NCBI RefSeq assembly: GCF_017357385.1
Contig: NZ_CP071632.1
Coordinates: forward strand, 1,865,501 to 1,929,500
Reading direction: 5' to 3'
Origin: Rhizobium sp. NZLR1
GTDB taxonomy: Bacteria; Pseudomonadota; Alphaproteobacteria; Rhizobiales; Rhizobiaceae
Length of the DNA stretch: 64,000 bases
The translations under genes were made by a program, and so were the position numbers. Positions 9,286 to 18,413 of this stretch are shown one piece after another (position 1 is the stretch's first letter; every line of letters starts with the position of its first letter). Under the pieces are notes generated by a model, which did no database searches, was not told the origin of the DNA, and was given only the letters and a program-made list of their open reading frames with translations.

Positions 9286-10311
9286 ATGAAGCTTGCGACC
9301 TTGAAGGACTCCACCAGGGACGGCCGCCTCGTCGTCGTTTCCCGCGACCTGACCCGCTGCTCCGAAGTCGGCCATATCGCCCGCACGCTGCAGGCAGCAC
9401 TCGACGACTGGGAGCATGTGGCGCCGAGACTTGCGCTGATTGCCGAAGGCATCGAGACAGGCGCCCAGCCGACGCTCCGGTTTCACGAGCATGACGCAAC
9501 GTCACCTTTGCCGCGGGCCTATCAATGGGCCGACGGTTCCGCTTACGTCAACCATGTCGAACTGGTGCGCAAGGCGCGCGGCGCCGAGATGCCGGCAAGC
9601 TTCTGGACCGATCCACTGATGTATCAAGGAGGCTCGGATAGTTTCCTCGCGCCGCGCGAGCCGATCCTGGTGGCTGACGAGGCCTATGGGATCGACATGG
9701 AAGGCGAGGTCGCCGTCGTCACCGGCGACGTTGCCATGGAGGCAAGCCCGGAAGCGGCACGCGACGCCATCCGCCTCGTGATGCTGGTCAACGACGTGTC
9801 GCTGCGCGGTCTGATCCCCCACGAACTGGCCAAGGGATTTGGTTTCTTCCAATCCAAGCCGGCTTCGGCATTTTCGCCTGTCACTGTGACGCCGGACGAG
9901 CTCGGGGACGCCTGGGATGGCGGCAAGCTGCATCTGCCGTTACTGGTCAGCCTGAATGGCAAGTCCTTCGGCAAGGCCAATGCCGGCATCGATATGACGT
10001 TCGATTTCGGCCAGCTGATCGCCCATGCCGCCAAAACCCGAAATCTGACGGCCGGAACGATCATCGGCTCGGGAACGGTTTCCAACAAGCTGGACGGCGG
10101 CCCGGGCCGGCCGGTCGAAGAGGGAGGGGACGGCTATTCCTGCATCGCCGAGATCCGAATGATCGAGACGATCGAGACCGGCGCGCCGAAGACGCCCTTC
10201 ATGCAGTTCGGCGACCAGGTCCGCATCGAGATGAAGGATCGCGCCGGCCATTCGATCTTCGGGGCGATCGAGCAGACCGTCGAACGTTATGGGGGAGTGG
10301 GGCCGCAATGA
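9286..10311 (+). CDS. fahA: Fumarylacetoacetase
   Basis: The protein has 341 residues and hydrolyses fumarylacetoacetate to fumarate and acetoacetate. The FAH domain covers residues 80-335. The acidic metal ligands lie in DMEGEVAVVTGDV and in the Asp of LVMLVNDVSLRG. The late motif GTIIGSGTVSN is typical. It starts 18 bp after hmgA, and its stop overlaps the maiA start (ATGA, 10308-10311). It is a compact bacterial form, shorter than the animal enzyme of about 420 residues. Confidence 0.94.
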   Translation: MKLATLKDSTRDGRLVVVSRDLTRCSEVGHIARTLQAALDDWEHVAPRLALIAEGIETGAQPTLRFHEHDATSPLPRAYQWADGSAYVNHVELVRKARGAEMPASFWTDPLMYQGGSDSFLAPREPILVADEAYGIDMEGEVAVVTGDVAMEASPEAARDAIRLVMLVNDVSLRGLIPHELAKGFGFFQSKPASAFSPVTVTPDELGDAWDGGKLHLPLLVSLNGKSFGKANAGIDMTFDFGQLIAHAAKTRNLTAGTIIGSGTVSNKLDGGPGRPVEEGGDGYSCIAEIRMIETIETGAPKTPFMQFGDQVRIEMKDRAGHSIFGAIEQTVERYGGVGPQ

Positions 10312-10940
10312 GCGAGGTCGTTCTTTACGACTACTGGCGATCGTCGGCGAGCTATCGCGTCCGCATTGCGCTCAACCTGCTGGAGATCGACTACAGGACG
10401 GTGCCGGTCAATCTGCTGGAGGGAGCGCATGGGAAACCGGACTATCTCACGCTCAACCCGCAGGGGCTCGTGCCGACCCTGGTGGTCGATGGAAGACCCC
10501 TGACCCAGTCGCTTGCCATCATCGAATATCTGGCCGAGCTTCGGCCGGAATGCGGATTGCTGCCATCCGATAGCGCCGATCGCCAGACAGTGCGGGCGCT
10601 GTCCTATGCGGTCGCCATGGACATCCATCCGATCTGCAACATGCATGTCGTGGCCCATCTCACGACCATGACCGACAAGGCCGACGCCCGCGAGGAATGG
10701 ATGAAGCATTTCATCGCCGACGGACTGCGCAAGCTGGAGGCGATGATCGGCGAACACGACGGAGCCTTCAGCTTCGGCGACACGCCGACGATGGCGGACC
10801 TCTGCCTTATCCCGCAAGTCTATAACGCCCGCCGTTGGGGCGTTGATATCACGTGTTTCCGACGCATCGCCGATATCGATAGTAGGTGCGCAGAACTGCC
10901 GGCGTTTCAGGCAGCGCATCCTGACCGCGTGAGGCCGTGA
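10308..10940 (+). CDS. maiA: Maleylacetoacetate isomerase (zeta-class GST)
   Basis: The protein has 210 residues. It isomerises maleylacetoacetate to fumarylacetoacetate with glutathione. The zeta-class active motif is YWRSSASYRVRIALN (SSxSxRVRIA). The thioredoxin-like domain covers residues 1-85 and includes NPQGLVPTLVVDG and the SLAIIEYL glutathione-binding turn. A helical C-terminal domain follows. It is translationally coupled to fahA by a 4-bp overlap and ends the operon. Confidence 0.95.
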   Translation: MSEVVLYDYWRSSASYRVRIALNLLEIDYRTVPVNLLEGAHGKPDYLTLNPQGLVPTLVVDGRPLTQSLAIIEYLAELRPECGLLPSDSADRQTVRALSYAVAMDIHPICNMHVVAHLTTMTDKADAREEWMKHFIADGLRKLEAMIGEHDGAFSFGDTPTMADLCLIPQVYNARRWGVDITCFRRIADIDSRCAELPAFQAAHPDRVRP

Positions 10941-10944
10941 TTTC

Positions 10945-10970
10945 ACCGCCGGCGGGGCAGATCCGGCGGT
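10945..10970. terminator. Perfect 8-bp hairpin between convergent genes
   Basis: The arms ACCGCCGG (10945-10952) and CCGGCGGT (10963-10970) pair perfectly around a 10-base loop. The hairpin lies between the stops of maiA and the convergent MEKHLA gene. No T-run follows, so it may be a weak or Rho-assisted terminator. Confidence 0.5.
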
Positions 10971-10976
10971 AGCCGA

Positions 10977-11447
10977 CTACTCGTCCCGCCATGACGGGAA
11001 TATCGCAGCCTGGCCCAGCCGCTTCCCGGTCTCATCGATGAGCTGCCAGACGGTCACCTTCTCGATCCAGAAACGCCGTCCCGATTTCGCGATCCTGAGG
11101 CCGCGGCCATTGTCGACAAAACCGTCGCGCGTGACGCTATCCAGCAACTGCTGGCGCTCGGCGCGATCGGGCTGTTCGGCCGAAAGCCGAGACGGCAGCG
11201 CGACGAATTCCTCCCAGCCATATTCGAAGCATTTCTGCGCGGTGCGGTTCGCGTAGATGAAGCGCGGGTCCGGCTCGCTATTGTGGGCGAGGACCACGAA
11301 AGGCGCATCGTTGTAAAGCCAGTCCGGTCCTTGCCCGTCCCGGACAAGGCGACGGCCGACAATGCGCTTGTAGCTTCCGGTGAGAAGGGAGAAGAAATCG
11401 GCGTCGCTCGTCAGGTCGAGGGCGTGATCGTCATAGGTAGAAGTCAC
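10977..11447 (-). CDS. MEKHLA domain protein (PAS-like)
   Basis: The protein has 156 residues, almost all of it one MEKHLA/PAS-like domain. Visible features are APFVVLAHNSEPDPRFIYAN and CFEYGWEEFVALPSRLSAEQ, followed by RRQQLL-like and GLRIAKSGRRFWIEKVTVW segments. MEKHLA domains occur alone in bacteria and at the C-terminus of plant HD-ZIP III factors, where a ligand or redox sensing role is proposed. It is cytoplasmic with no output domain, and its function is unproven. Confidence 0.85.
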   Translation of the reverse strand: MTSTYDDHALDLTSDADFFSLLTGSYKRIVGRRLVRDGQGPDWLYNDAPFVVLAHNSEPDPRFIYANRTAQKCFEYGWEEFVALPSRLSAEQPDRAERQQLLDSVTRDGFVDNGRGLRIAKSGRRFWIEKVTVWQLIDETGKRLGQAAIFPSWRDE

Positions 11448-11844
11448 GAAGTGCCTCGCTGGTCAGATGCTCGGTGCAGGCGACATAACCGATATTCAGT
11501 GCATCGGTCTACAAGGCCCGCCGCTCGGGAATTGATAGGACCGATTTCAAGCACATCTAGCCCAAGCATCCCGACCGTGCGGATAGGAATGTCGCGATGC
11601 CGGCGAGGAACCGGCGTTTACCGTGTCTTATCACTTCTGATTGTGCCGCTTGCCAGAAGATCGCCCCTTGTGCATTGATCGGATTTTGCTGGGTAGGGTG
11701 AAATGTTCTCGTCAAAGCTGTTGATCTTTCACTCGTGATCGCCATGGGCTTGGGTCGCATTGAAGCGGGCTCACGCCGAGGATTCGGTGATCAGCCTGGC
11801 AACAAGTGAGCAAGATATGCTGCGAGTGACGACAGGAGAAATAC
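11448..11844. other. Intergenic gap, nothing recognised
   Basis: About 400 bp lie between the start of the MEKHLA gene (minus) and the ClpP-like gene (plus), so the gap should hold two divergent promoters. I see no convincing ORF, RNA or repeat in it. Confidence 0.5.
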
Positions 11845-13176
11845 GTGCTCGAAGGCTGGGGAAGAATGCTGAAATCCGTCTCATTCATATCGATGCTGCT
11901 GGCATTCGTCGCCCTGGCCGGAGAGGGGCATGCAGCAATTTCCTACCAACGTCTGGACGGCGCGCCGGGAGAGCGTGGCCTGGTGATAAAGGGCGTGTTT
12001 GAGTTCTCCGACGATCCGACGAAGCTTGTCGTCGAATACCGGCAGTACCAAGCGGACTACATCAGCTTTGACTCGCCCGGCGGAAACGTGGTCACCGCGA
12101 TCAGCTTCGGCCGCGCCATCCGCGCACTGAATGCAAAAACGCTCCAGATCAGAGCCATGGAATGTGCATCGGCTTGCGCCTTCGCCTTCGTCGGTGGTGT
12201 TGAAAGATTTGCCGAGCCAGGGTCTATCGGCGTGCATCGGGTTTCCCTATCCGACGATGCCGGCGTGGATAACAAATTGGCCGTCTCGACCGTTCAAGCG
12301 CTGACCGGCGACATCATCGGCTATCTCACCGACATGGGGGTAAGCCCCAATCTGCTGCAACTCAGTCTGTCGATCGACAGCACCGATATACGGTATCTCA
12401 CCGCTGCCGAAATGCGAGACTGGAACATCAACACGCCCGAGGATATGCCCTCGGCACAGGAAAGCGCGCCGCCCCCGCCAGGCGCCGCACCGCAGGAGAG
12501 CGCAACACCCGCCGACATGCCGTCAGACCCCGGCGCTTCCGAGGAGGTGGCTGCCTCCGAACCCGGCGACCTGACCACGGAAGCGGTTGATTTCGTCAAC
12601 CGATACAATGACGAATGGTCAAAAGACAGCGCTTCGGCGCTAGCCTTCATGAAGAGCATCTATGCCGATGAGGTCTCCTTCTTCGGCAACTCGGTCGACA
12701 AAGACGCCGTCCTGAAGGAAAAGGCAGCCTTCGCGGAACGTTGGCCGGAGCGCATCTACAGCGTCAAACCCGGCTCCGTGACTGCGAGCTGTGCCGGAAA
12801 ATGCGAAATGTCGGGAATTGTCGAGTGGTTTGCCCGAAACAAGGAAACGGGTAAGACTTCCGCCGGGATGGCGGAATTCTCTTACGTGTGGAACACGGCC
12901 TCCCTGCAGATCGAGTCCGAGACCGGAAAGGTGCTCGCCACGGACAAGGGAGCCAAGGCGCCGGATCGGTTGATTGACCAGTGGATAGGGCTGGACGACA
13001 TCTGCCGCGGTAGCCTCGACCGCGAGGGCGTCAAGACACTGCAGGCGTGCAAACGGCGCGACGAGCTCGGTCCGCTGCTCGATCGCCTCGACTGGTGTTA
13101 TGGCCGTGAGGGTGAAGCCGGAATGGACTGGGAATGGCACAAATGCGATGCCAACTCCCGGAGGTATGCAGAGTAG
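11845..13176 (+). CDS. Exported ClpP/crotonase-like protein with NTF2-like C-domain
   Basis: The protein has 443 residues. The GTG at 11845 is preceded by CAGGAGAAATAC; an ATG at 11866 is possible. Residues 8-31 form a signal peptide. Residues 45-200 form a ClpP-like fold (COG3904 type): ISFDSPGGNVVTAISFGRAI, then MECASACAFAFVGG with the candidate nucleophile Ser, then GSIGVHR with the candidate His. A Pro/Ala/Ser-rich linker covers residues 205-245. Residues 248-365 look like an NTF2/SnoaL-like domain. The C-terminus has a Cys-rich, lysozyme-inhibitor-like tail. Periplasmic hydrolase is a possible role. The gene converges with a paralogue at 13268. Confidence 0.75.
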   Translation: MLEGWGRMLKSVSFISMLLAFVALAGEGHAAISYQRLDGAPGERGLVIKGVFEFSDDPTKLVVEYRQYQADYISFDSPGGNVVTAISFGRAIRALNAKTLQIRAMECASACAFAFVGGVERFAEPGSIGVHRVSLSDDAGVDNKLAVSTVQALTGDIIGYLTDMGVSPNLLQLSLSIDSTDIRYLTAAEMRDWNINTPEDMPSAQESAPPPPGAAPQESATPADMPSDPGASEEVAASEPGDLTTEAVDFVNRYNDEWSKDSASALAFMKSIYADEVSFFGNSVDKDAVLKEKAAFAERWPERIYSVKPGSVTASCAGKCEMSGIVEWFARNKETGKTSAGMAEFSYVWNTASLQIESETGKVLATDKGAKAPDRLIDQWIGLDDICRGSLDREGVKTLQACKRRDELGPLLDRLDWCYGREGEAGMDWEWHKCDANSRRYAE

Positions 13177-13267
13177 ATATCGCCGGTCCGCAGCCAGCGA
13201 CCGCAGGGGCCGCAGTCCGCCCGAGGGAACGAGCGGCCGGTTACTGCTTCAAAGCGGAGGTATCTGG

Positions 13268-14176
13268 CTAGCAACCATCAAGCACCTTGATCCTCAAGAC
13301 CAGTGTTTTGCCAAACACATAGGTGGTCTGGACATCGGCGCGGCCCTTACAGCGACGACCGTCATTGGTGACGTATTTGTAGGAAACCCTGACCTCATCG
13401 TCGCCGCGCAACGCCGTGCCTGTGAGTTTTAGCGGCTGCGACATCGCGCCGAAGAAGGCGTGGATCGAAGCTTCGTTGAAGGGCCCCTGGCCGCGCTTTT
13501 CCGGAACGACCAGCGCCGAGGCGGTTTCACCATCGGCTGCAGCGAGCGCGGAGTAAAAGGCCGTCACCGCGCCCATCGGATCGTGTGGAAACGTCTTGCC
13601 CGCCTCGGACGCCGGATCAGGTCCGTCCTCGTCGATCGCGTCGTAGGTGATGCCCACGGCCTGCGCCTTGGCGGCCGTCAGCCACGCGATGCCTTCAGGT
13701 GGTGCCGACGTCACGTAGGCGATGGCGGTATCGGACAATCCCAACTGGTTGAGGTAGGCGCCGACCAGCGCATTGGCGACGCCGCTCTCGCTGGCCTTGC
13801 CGTCCACCACGCGATAGGCGGCATGGAAGCCGATATTGGATTCAGGCTGAAGAAACCGGGGCGACCCGGCAAGCCAGGTGAGGGCGCAAGCTGACGCGCA
13901 CAAGGTCCCCGGCGGGGTGGCCGTGGCAAAGCCTCGAAGGCGGATGGCACGCCCGATCTCGATCCCGGCTTTGAGATCCCCGCCCTCGCTGTTCAGGAAA
14001 ACAAGGGCCTTGCTGGAGGCCGCGGCCAGGTTTCTGAAGACGATTTCGTCACCGTCGTTCAAGACGCCCGTGACGGAGATCAGATCGGTATCATTCTCCA
14101 ACGGCTGTCGCGTGATCTCTGCCGCAGACAGAGGAAATGCGCATAGAAACAACAGCCCAGCCGCGATGTAACGCAT
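13268..14176 (-). CDS. Exported ClpP-like periplasmic protein, paralogue
   Basis: The protein has 302 residues, with a signal peptide at 1-18 (MRYIAAGLLFLCAFPLSA). The ClpP-like part (residues 30-180) contains ALVFLNSEGGDLKAGIEIGR, LCASACALTWLAGSPRF and NIGFHAAYR. These align motif by motif with the convergent neighbour (D/NSxGG, C-A-S-A-C, G-x-H). Residues 200-300 are NTF2-like and end in a Cys. It probably acts in the periplasm. The substrate is unknown. Confidence 0.75.
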   Translation of the reverse strand: MRYIAAGLLFLCAFPLSAAEITRQPLENDTDLISVTGVLNDGDEIVFRNLAAASSKALVFLNSEGGDLKAGIEIGRAIRLRGFATATPPGTLCASACALTWLAGSPRFLQPESNIGFHAAYRVVDGKASESGVANALVGAYLNQLGLSDTAIAYVTSAPPEGIAWLTAAKAQAVGITYDAIDEDGPDPASEAGKTFPHDPMGAVTAFYSALAAADGETASALVVPEKRGQGPFNEASIHAFFGAMSQPLKLTGTALRGDDEVRVSYKYVTNDGRRCKGRADVQTTYVFGKTLVLRIKVLDGC

Positions 14177-14406
14177 CGATTCGCCCCGCCTTTACGATCA
14201 TTATTGAACATTGCGAGGAATTTTTTGCAAGTCCGATCGGGGCGGCCCACCGAGGCAGGCTTCGGTCAATCCGCGGAGTGGCGGATCGAAGTGAAAGATG
14301 GGCTGGATCGCCATCTCTGCGCAAATCCACTAGGACATTCCTACGCGCCGATCTTGATCTGGTATACATCGGATGTCGGCATTCTGTTAACGCGACACGA
14401 TAAAGC

Positions 14407-15675
14407 ATGTCAGAACACGAGCATCCCGAGGAAGACAGCGTCTTGTCTGGATCCGGCGAACCCGAGAAACCCGCGGAGCGCTATCAACTTGGCCTTTGCC
14501 TTTCGGGCGGCGGCTATCGGGCCATGCTGTTCCACGCGGGATCGCTGGCGAGGCTGAACGAGGCCGGTCTTCTGGCGAAGCTCGACATGATCTCGTCGGT
14601 ATCGGGCGGATCCATCGCCTCCGGTCTGCTGGCCTATGTGTGGCCGCGGCTGGTCTTTAAGAATGAGGTCGCCGTCAACTTCAAGACGGAATATGTCGAT
14701 CGCATTCTGGCCTTCAGCCAGGTCTTCGCCGATGGGCCGAGCTTTCTGAAGGGCGTGTTCAATCCCTTCTCGAGCGCGGCGGAGGAGGCGGCAAAACTCT
14801 ATGAGCGACATCTCTTCGACGGAAAGTCGCCAAGCCTGAAAGATCTTCCGGGGTCGCCCTGGTTCGTATTCTGCTCCAGCAATCTCAGCACCGGTTCGCT
14901 CTTCCGCATGTCTAACCGCTATATCGCGGACTACAGGATCGGCCTGTCGTTTCATCCGGCACTTTCGCTCGCGACCGCGGTTGCCGCTTCGGCTGCATTC
15001 CCGCCCGTACTGTCACCGCTGCGATTGGACCTGTCGCAGTTTTCCTGGAAGAGGGAAAAACTCGATGACACGGTTGGCGAACCCGTTGCTCCGGACAGGG
15101 CGATATTGAGCGACGGTGGCGTTTATGACAATCACGGCATCGAGCCGGCGCTGAAACGCTGCGACTGCCTGCTCGTCAGCGACGCAGGAGCGCCTTGGCG
15201 CTCCTCCACCACCCGCGGATACTGGAACTATCTCTCCCAGCTCAAGCGTGTTCTCGATACCACCGACAATCAGGTGAGGTCGTTGAGGCGGCGAGACCTG
15301 GTCGCCGCCTTCAAGGCTGCAAAACTGGCGGATATGCTTGGCCTCGACGATCCCTCGAAATCGGCTCTGCGCGCAAGAACGCGTGGCGTCTATTGGTCGA
15401 TCGACAGCAAGAACGCCGAACTCGAGCCATATGCATCTTACACGCTGCCGCCGTCCCCGGTCGTTCCCTCCGACGTCGGCACCTACGTTCATTTCTTGGG
15501 CGCTGAGGAGACGGAGCACCTGACGAATTGGGGGCATTACGTGTGCGACGCCATGCTCAACCGGTTTTATCAATCGCAGCTGGTTCCATCATTTGGGCCG
15601 CCATTAATTGCCGGCGCCGTGAAGCCATCTTGGACGGCGAGGGCCAGCAAGCGCCTATTCGACTTCCTGCTGTGA
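14407..15675 (+). CDS. Patatin-like phospholipase
   Basis: The protein has 422 residues. The patatin oxyanion loop is LCLSGGGYRAMLFHAG. The nucleophile Ser sits in ISSVSGGSIASG, a variant of G-x-S-x-G common in this subfamily. The catalytic Asp is in AILSDGGVYDNHG (D-G-G). There is no signal peptide, so it is cytoplasmic or membrane-associated. The predicted activity is lipid acyl hydrolysis. The gene stands alone, divergent from the ClpP-like gene. Confidence 0.9.
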   Translation: MSEHEHPEEDSVLSGSGEPEKPAERYQLGLCLSGGGYRAMLFHAGSLARLNEAGLLAKLDMISSVSGGSIASGLLAYVWPRLVFKNEVAVNFKTEYVDRILAFSQVFADGPSFLKGVFNPFSSAAEEAAKLYERHLFDGKSPSLKDLPGSPWFVFCSSNLSTGSLFRMSNRYIADYRIGLSFHPALSLATAVAASAAFPPVLSPLRLDLSQFSWKREKLDDTVGEPVAPDRAILSDGGVYDNHGIEPALKRCDCLLVSDAGAPWRSSTTRGYWNYLSQLKRVLDTTDNQVRSLRRRDLVAAFKAAKLADMLGLDDPSKSALRARTRGVYWSIDSKNAELEPYASYTLPPSPVVPSDVGTYVHFLGAEETEHLTNWGHYVCDAMLNRFYQSQLVPSFGPPLIAGAVKPSWTARASKRLFDFLL

Positions 15676-15749
15676 GCAGAGGGGCGACGAGGTTGAATAC
15701 GGACAAAGATTGTTCCCGCGAGTGCGTCGGCGTCTGACGCTTGTAATAT

Positions 15750-17651
15750 TCAGATCGTCGTCTGTAGGCCAAGTTCGACAACTCGGCCGGTTGGAAGTCC
15801 GAAATAGTCTGTCGCATTGCCGGCATTCTGCGCAAGCGTAATGAAGAGACGATCCTGCCAGAACGGCATGCCGCCTTTCTTGGAAGGCAGGATCGTCCGC
15901 CGTGACAGGAAGAAGGACGTGGACATGATGTCGAATTTCAGCCCCAGCTTACGTACCAGGACGAGGGCGCGGGGAATGTTCGGCGTCTCCATGAAGCCGA
16001 AGGTGACGACCAGCCGGCTGAACAGCGGATTGAAACTCTCCAGGAAAATCTTCTCGTCGTCGGGGACAAAAGGCGTCGTCGCGGTCACGACGCTCAGGAT
16101 GATGTTTTGCTCGTGAAGTACCTTGTAATGCTTGAGGCTATGCAGAAGCGCAGTCGGTGCCCCTTCGACGTCGCTGGTGAGGAAGATGGCCGTGCCCGGC
16201 ACAGTCGGTGGTTTCTTTTGCGCGAGCCTGTTGATGATCGACGCCAGCGGGATTTCGTCCATCTTCGTGCGGGCGGCGAGCAGACGACGACCGGACATCC
16301 AGGTCTGCATGATGAGACCCATCGTGCAGGCGACCGCGACCGGCACCCAGCCGCCGTCGGCGAACTTGGCGACGTTGGCGGTGAAGAAGCCCGCGTCGAT
16401 CAGGAAGAGCGGCGCCACGGCCGCCGCGGCGCTTACCGGTTTCCAGTTCCAAACGCGTAGCATGACGACGAAGAGAAGCACCGAAGTGATCAACATCTCT
16501 CCAGTCACGGCGATGCCGTAGGCGGCGGACAGCCCACGCGAGCTACGGAAGTAGAGAACCAGCGCGACCACGAAGATGAAGAGGAAGGAGTTCACCTGCG
16601 GCATGAATATCTGCCCGGAATGGGCCTCGGAGGTATGCAGGATCTGCAGGCGCGGCAGCAAGTTGAGGTGCATGGCCTGACGGACAAGCGAGTAGGCGCC
16701 TGAAATGACCGCCTGACTGGCGATGACGGTCGCCGCCGTCGCCAGGCAGACCATCGGAATTTTCGCCCAGTCGGGATGCATGCCGAAGAAGGGGTGTTCG
16801 GCCATCTCCGGATTTGAGAGCACGAAGGCGCCCTGACCGAAGTAGTTGAGCAGGAGGCAGGGAAAGACGAGCAGGAACCAGGCCATCACGATCGGACGCC
16901 GGCCGAAATGGCCGAGGTCGACGTAGAGGGCCTCCGCACCTGTAACCGCGAGAAAGACGGCGCCCAGCACCGTCACTGTGATGCCGACGTTGTTTGTCGC
17001 ATAGCGGAGCGCATGGAGCGGATTGACGGCCGAAAAGACAGCTGGATCGTCGAGGATATGGATCGCCCCGCTGAGCCCGAGCACCACGAACCACAGCGCC
17101 ATGACCGGTCCGAACACTGCTGCCACGCCGGCCGTGCCGAAGCGCTGAACGAAGAAAAGCACAGCAATGATCGTGAGAGTTATCGGGACGATCCACGTCG
17201 ACAAAGCCGGGGCAACCACCTGGATCCCTTCAACAGCCGACAATACCGATATGGCCGGAGTGATGATGGCGTCGCCAAGGAAGAGCGATGCGCCCGCAAC
17301 GCCGAGCACGAGGACCCAGGCCGGCCTGCCGGAGAGACTTTCCCGAGCCAGCGTCATGAGGGAAAGTGTACCGCCTTCGCCACGGTTGTCGGCCTTGAGC
17401 ACGAACGTGACATACTTCACGGTCACGACGATCGTCAGGGCCCAGACGATCAGAGAAAGGATTCCAAGCACGTTCTCACGATGCGATCCGCTTCCCGCGG
17501 TCGCATGGAGCGCTTCCCTGAAGGCGTAGAGCGGGCTGGTGCCGATGTCGCCGTAGACGACGCCGAGCGCCGCCAGGACCAACGCAGGCAAGCCGCTTTG
17601 CGTTTCATGTTCGAGTTCGGGATCCCGGGATCGGAGCTGCGGATAGGCCAA
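15750..17651 (-). CDS. kup: Kup-type potassium uptake protein
   Basis: The protein has 633 residues and is a low-affinity K+/H+ symporter of the KUP/HAK/KT family. It opens with ALGVVYGDIGTSPLYAFREA, the family signature, and continues with about 12 transmembrane helices over residues 25-450. A cytoplasmic C-terminal domain follows (FLTSDVEGAPTALLHSLKHY, then RRTILPSKKGGMPFWQDRLF). The only in-frame start near the N-terminus is a TTG at 17651 without an obvious ribosome site, so the exact start is uncertain. Confidence 0.92.
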   Translation of the reverse strand: MAYPQLRSRDPELEHETQSGLPALVLAALGVVYGDIGTSPLYAFREALHATAGSGSHRENVLGILSLIVWALTIVVTVKYVTFVLKADNRGEGGTLSLMTLARESLSGRPAWVLVLGVAGASLFLGDAIITPAISVLSAVEGIQVVAPALSTWIVPITLTIIAVLFFVQRFGTAGVAAVFGPVMALWFVVLGLSGAIHILDDPAVFSAVNPLHALRYATNNVGITVTVLGAVFLAVTGAEALYVDLGHFGRRPIVMAWFLLVFPCLLLNYFGQGAFVLSNPEMAEHPFFGMHPDWAKIPMVCLATAATVIASQAVISGAYSLVRQAMHLNLLPRLQILHTSEAHSGQIFMPQVNSFLFIFVVALVLYFRSSRGLSAAYGIAVTGEMLITSVLLFVVMLRVWNWKPVSAAAAVAPLFLIDAGFFTANVAKFADGGWVPVAVACTMGLIMQTWMSGRRLLAARTKMDEIPLASIINRLAQKKPPTVPGTAIFLTSDVEGAPTALLHSLKHYKVLHEQNIILSVVTATTPFVPDDEKIFLESFNPLFSRLVVTFGFMETPNIPRALVLVRKLGLKFDIMSTSFFLSRRTILPSKKGGMPFWQDRLFITLAQNAGNATDYFGLPTGRVVELGLQTTI

Positions 17652-17789
17652 GGGCGGACTCGTGGTTTGGAGAAGCTCGGCGTCCGGATACGCCGGCAGG
17701 AGGGACGCTGTTAAATATGCAAGGCCATGCCGACCTCGTCAAACGAGTTGGGGGCTCAGGGGTTCCATGTACGACCTCGTCGAGCCTTT

Positions 17790-18058
17790 CCGGCCGAAGC
17801 CCCTGTCATTCCGGGCGACATCTTCGCGCCCTCGCTTGCAGTCGGCGCCCGCTTCGGCAGCACGGTCGGTTCGTTGCTCGGCACCAGCATCGCCCTTGCC
17901 ACTATTCTCGGCATGGCCGGCTATTTCGCGGGCGTCGTGCAGGCCCCGACCCGATGACGGCTTTTGTCATCATCCTGGAAATCACCGGTGATCACTAAGC
18001 CATCATCCCGATCATGGCGATGTCGATGATCAGCTACGTGACATCGCGCATCCTGTGA
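17790..18058 (+). pseudogene. Decayed C-terminal fragment of a ClC chloride channel
   Basis: One frame reads GDIFAPSLAVGARFGSTVGS and then ILGMAGYFAGVVQAP, the conserved GxFxPxLxxG and AAYFAGVxQAP segments of ClC channels. After QAP about five extra bases shift the frame. The sequence then continues as MTAFVIILEITGDH, a stop at 17996-17998, and AIIPIMAMSMISYVTSRIL up to a stop at 18056-18058. No N-terminal channel region is present. This is a non-functional remnant with a truncation, a frameshift and an internal stop. Confidence 0.85.
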
Positions 18059-18413
18059 GCCTCTCTATTACGGTCTGTCACGGGTGTGCGTCGCAGCCGC
18101 CATCCGGGCGCATCGTGCGATCGACAAAGAGTGTCCCTGAGCGACCGACGGGATGCTTCAGGATCGACGTCCAACACGCCCGAGCGGATTCTCTCGAAAC
18201 GATGGGGCAGGATTCTCTGCCGAGGCTGCTGTCTCAACGCCCTTCGGCGTCCGGAAACGACGGCGAGAGTGCACTGCCCAAGCCTCGCACAATCAACAGG
18301 GATATCTCGAACGGGTTCGTCTCGCCCAAAGTTTTCGGCTTGGGGCGAGACGTATTCTGCGTTTCAGTGGCTGCCCGTCAAAATGAATGGCTGCCTATAC
18401 ATCCGCGCATTAC
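18059..18413. other. Intergenic gap, nothing recognised
   Basis: About 355 bp lie between the ClC remnant and the 3' end of nrdJ. I see no gene, repeat or clear terminator. It may hold further decayed sequence. Confidence 0.4.
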
